Assembly: GCA_012033255.1 (NCBI GenBank)
Contig: JAAUSF010000006.1
Location: 1-64,000 of the forward strand
DNA: 64,000 bases
Reading direction: 5' to 3'
DNA from: Cyanobacteria bacterium RU_5_0
Lineage (GTDB): Bacteria; Cyanobacteriota; Cyanobacteriia; Elainellales; Elainellaceae
In this document: piece after piece, positions 63,214 through 64,000 of the stretch
How the letters are laid out: each line of letters opens with the position of its first letter
How positions within the stretch are numbered: the first letter of the stretch is position 1
Position numbers and translations under genes: made by a program
Notes under the pieces: model-generated
Told to the model about the DNA's origin: nothing
What the model saw: the letters and a program-made list of their open reading frames with translations, nothing else
The model's database searches: none

Positions 63214-63483
63214 ATGACGAAGGCAAGTGAAAAAATAGAAGTAACGAATGAAGAGGATCAATCTATGCCTGATACTGGGATTCAAGTATGCCCTATATGT
63301 GGGGTGAAAATTCTCAAGATTATTGGTGGCGATCGGGTGATGTTTTCAGCCGGGCCACCCGGAACACGAGCTATCCTCTGGGCACGAGTCTGCCAATATA
63401 CTGAAAAAAGAGGTTGCATCAATCGGGACAAGGAGGCGATCGGCAACGTTAAGCCACAAGACTACTATCAATCTGAAGTGTGA
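63214..63483 (+). CDS. Small zinc-ribbon protein
   Basis: About 89 residues from ATG 63214. A CxxC (VCPICGVK) and further cysteines in RVCQYTEKRGCINRD form a zinc-ribbon pattern. The conserved core appears to begin at the ATG at 63265 (MPDTGIQVCPICG), which is a realistic alternative start with GAGG ten bases upstream. An earlier TTG is at 63184. I recall similar cyanobacterial proteins of unknown function. The basic, aromatic core suggests nucleic acid or protein contact, but that is a guess. Confidence 0.6.
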   Translation: MTKASEKIEVTNEEDQSMPDTGIQVCPICGVKILKIIGGDRVMFSAGPPGTRAILWARVCQYTEKRGCINRDKEAIGNVKPQDYYQSEV

Positions 63484-63587
63484 CTGCGCCACTATGACTC
63501 GGTCTGGAGTACGCTTCACTCCTGTAGCAATGAAGTTAGCAGTTCCTTATGCTTTCTGGCAACAGGAAGACCGAGCATAATCAAATC

Positions 63588-64000
63588 ATGCAAAAACTCT
63601 TTGATGATAAAGATACCGTTAAAGGCCGCGCACTATTTTTAGGAGAGCGTCTAGATCTCAAAGCTCTAGAAAGGACAGAGTATCTAGCAACAATCCCTCT
63701 AGTTGTGAGCGCCGGAGATCACGGCTGTGTTGTGCTGTTCCGCTATGGAGCCACTGTTCTGTTTGGGCTAAGCCCAGTAGAAGAAGTGTCATTTCTGACC
63801 TACCTTAAACCTTTAGTGATCGAACCTTTTCCCTATCCAGAGACAGAAGAAGCCGTCCTTAAAATTGATGGAACCGCAGGAGAGCGAGTTGAAAATGGCA
63901 TCATTTGGCTACGAGAGTTCAGTATCGAACGCTTCCAAATTGTAGGAGACATACTAGCAAAGAGCGTTGTTCTAGCACATTACGAAGTCGGCACGGGTCA
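63588..64000 (+). CDS. RMD1/YagE family protein (DUF155), cut by the window edge
   Basis: From ATG 63588 the frame stays open for 137 codons to the window end. The visible part (MQKLFDDKDTVKGRALFLGE, then GDHGCVVLFRYGATVLFGLS and VLAHYEVG) resembles the N-terminal half of RMD1/YagE (DUF155) family proteins, related to yeast Rmd1 and human RMND1. Members often anchor by C-terminal membrane helices, which would lie beyond the edge. No ribosome binding site is obvious before the ATG. Confidence 0.7.
   Translation, partial: MQKLFDDKDTVKGRALFLGERLDLKALERTEYLATIPLVVSAGDHGCVVLFRYGATVLFGLSPVEEVSFLTYLKPLVIEPFPYPETEEAVLKIDGTAGERVENGIIWLREFSIERFQIVGDILAKSVVLAHYEVGTG

Noticed and set aside
1-64000. tRNA, rRNA, tmRNA or RNase P RNA genes
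   Set aside because: I looked through all intergenic gaps for TTCRA-type arms and CCA ends and saw none; a covariance search would be decisive.

Overview
The window comes from a cyanobacterium, probably a filamentous one. HIP1 octamers (GCGATCGC, for example at 303-310) and their GATCG cores occur throughout, inside and outside genes. Several genes are typical of cyanobacteria: ycf35 and ycf46, an Asr1309-like small protein, a C-DES-type cyst(e)ine lyase, and a 2-oxoglutarate decarboxylase/succinic semialdehyde dehydrogenase pair. A complete fraC-fraD-fraE set (47743-50282), whose products hold cells together at septa, argues for filamentous growth. I see no rRNA, tRNA, CRISPR array, transposase or prophage. 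This looks like ordinary chromosome, with much small non-coding repeat material.

Layout. 1-9000: an OmpR-type response regulator, purN, a lone sugar-type ABC permease, a frameshifted membrane glycosyltransferase, and the two genes that close the cyanobacterial TCA cycle. 9000-20100: small conserved proteins, a two-partner-secretion transporter (TpsB), a site-2 protease with CBS domains, an adenine-specific DNA methylase, a lipoprotein/zinc-ribbon pair, an M48 protease and a secreted protein. 20100-28900: a forward run of cobyric acid synthase, ferredoxin, folK, NUDIX hydrolase, a secreted SH3b/cadherin-like protein and a flavoprotein. This is followed by ycf35, ycf46 and a ribbon-helix-helix gene on the minus strand. 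28900-38000: two glycosyltransferases, an MFS permease, recO, deoC and a TM0106-type nuclease. 38400-44700: cyst(e)ine lyase, type II NADH dehydrogenase, small proteins, an AlkB-like oxygenase and a frameshifted folC. 44900-50300: a kinase-like protein lacking catalytic residues, overlapping a membrane WD40 gene, then fraCDE. 50500-64000: a double-domain cobalamin adenosyltransferase, an Eis-like acetyltransferase, a GH13 enzyme, a TPR-glycosyltransferase plus glycosyltransferase-TPR-methyltransferase pair, a pentapeptide-repeat protein, a three-repeat protein of unknown family, and the start of an RMD1/YagE-family gene.

The main second-look items are these. Two genes (3077-4719 and 43332-44734) are each broken by loss of one A in a short A-run. 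The AlkB-like gene has a good ribosome binding site followed by ACG where ATG would be expected. The kinase-like gene has lost both catalytic aspartates. The three-repeat protein at 61644-62795 is unassigned. At least three families of short palindromic or MITE-like repeats, plus ATGAAGG-type heptamer arrays, sit in intergenic space; the heptamers supply the stop codons of two genes. I did not find a clearly new multi-gene defence or biosynthetic system. The best candidates for undescribed biology are the pseudokinase/WD40 pair and the pentapeptide/three-repeat pair.
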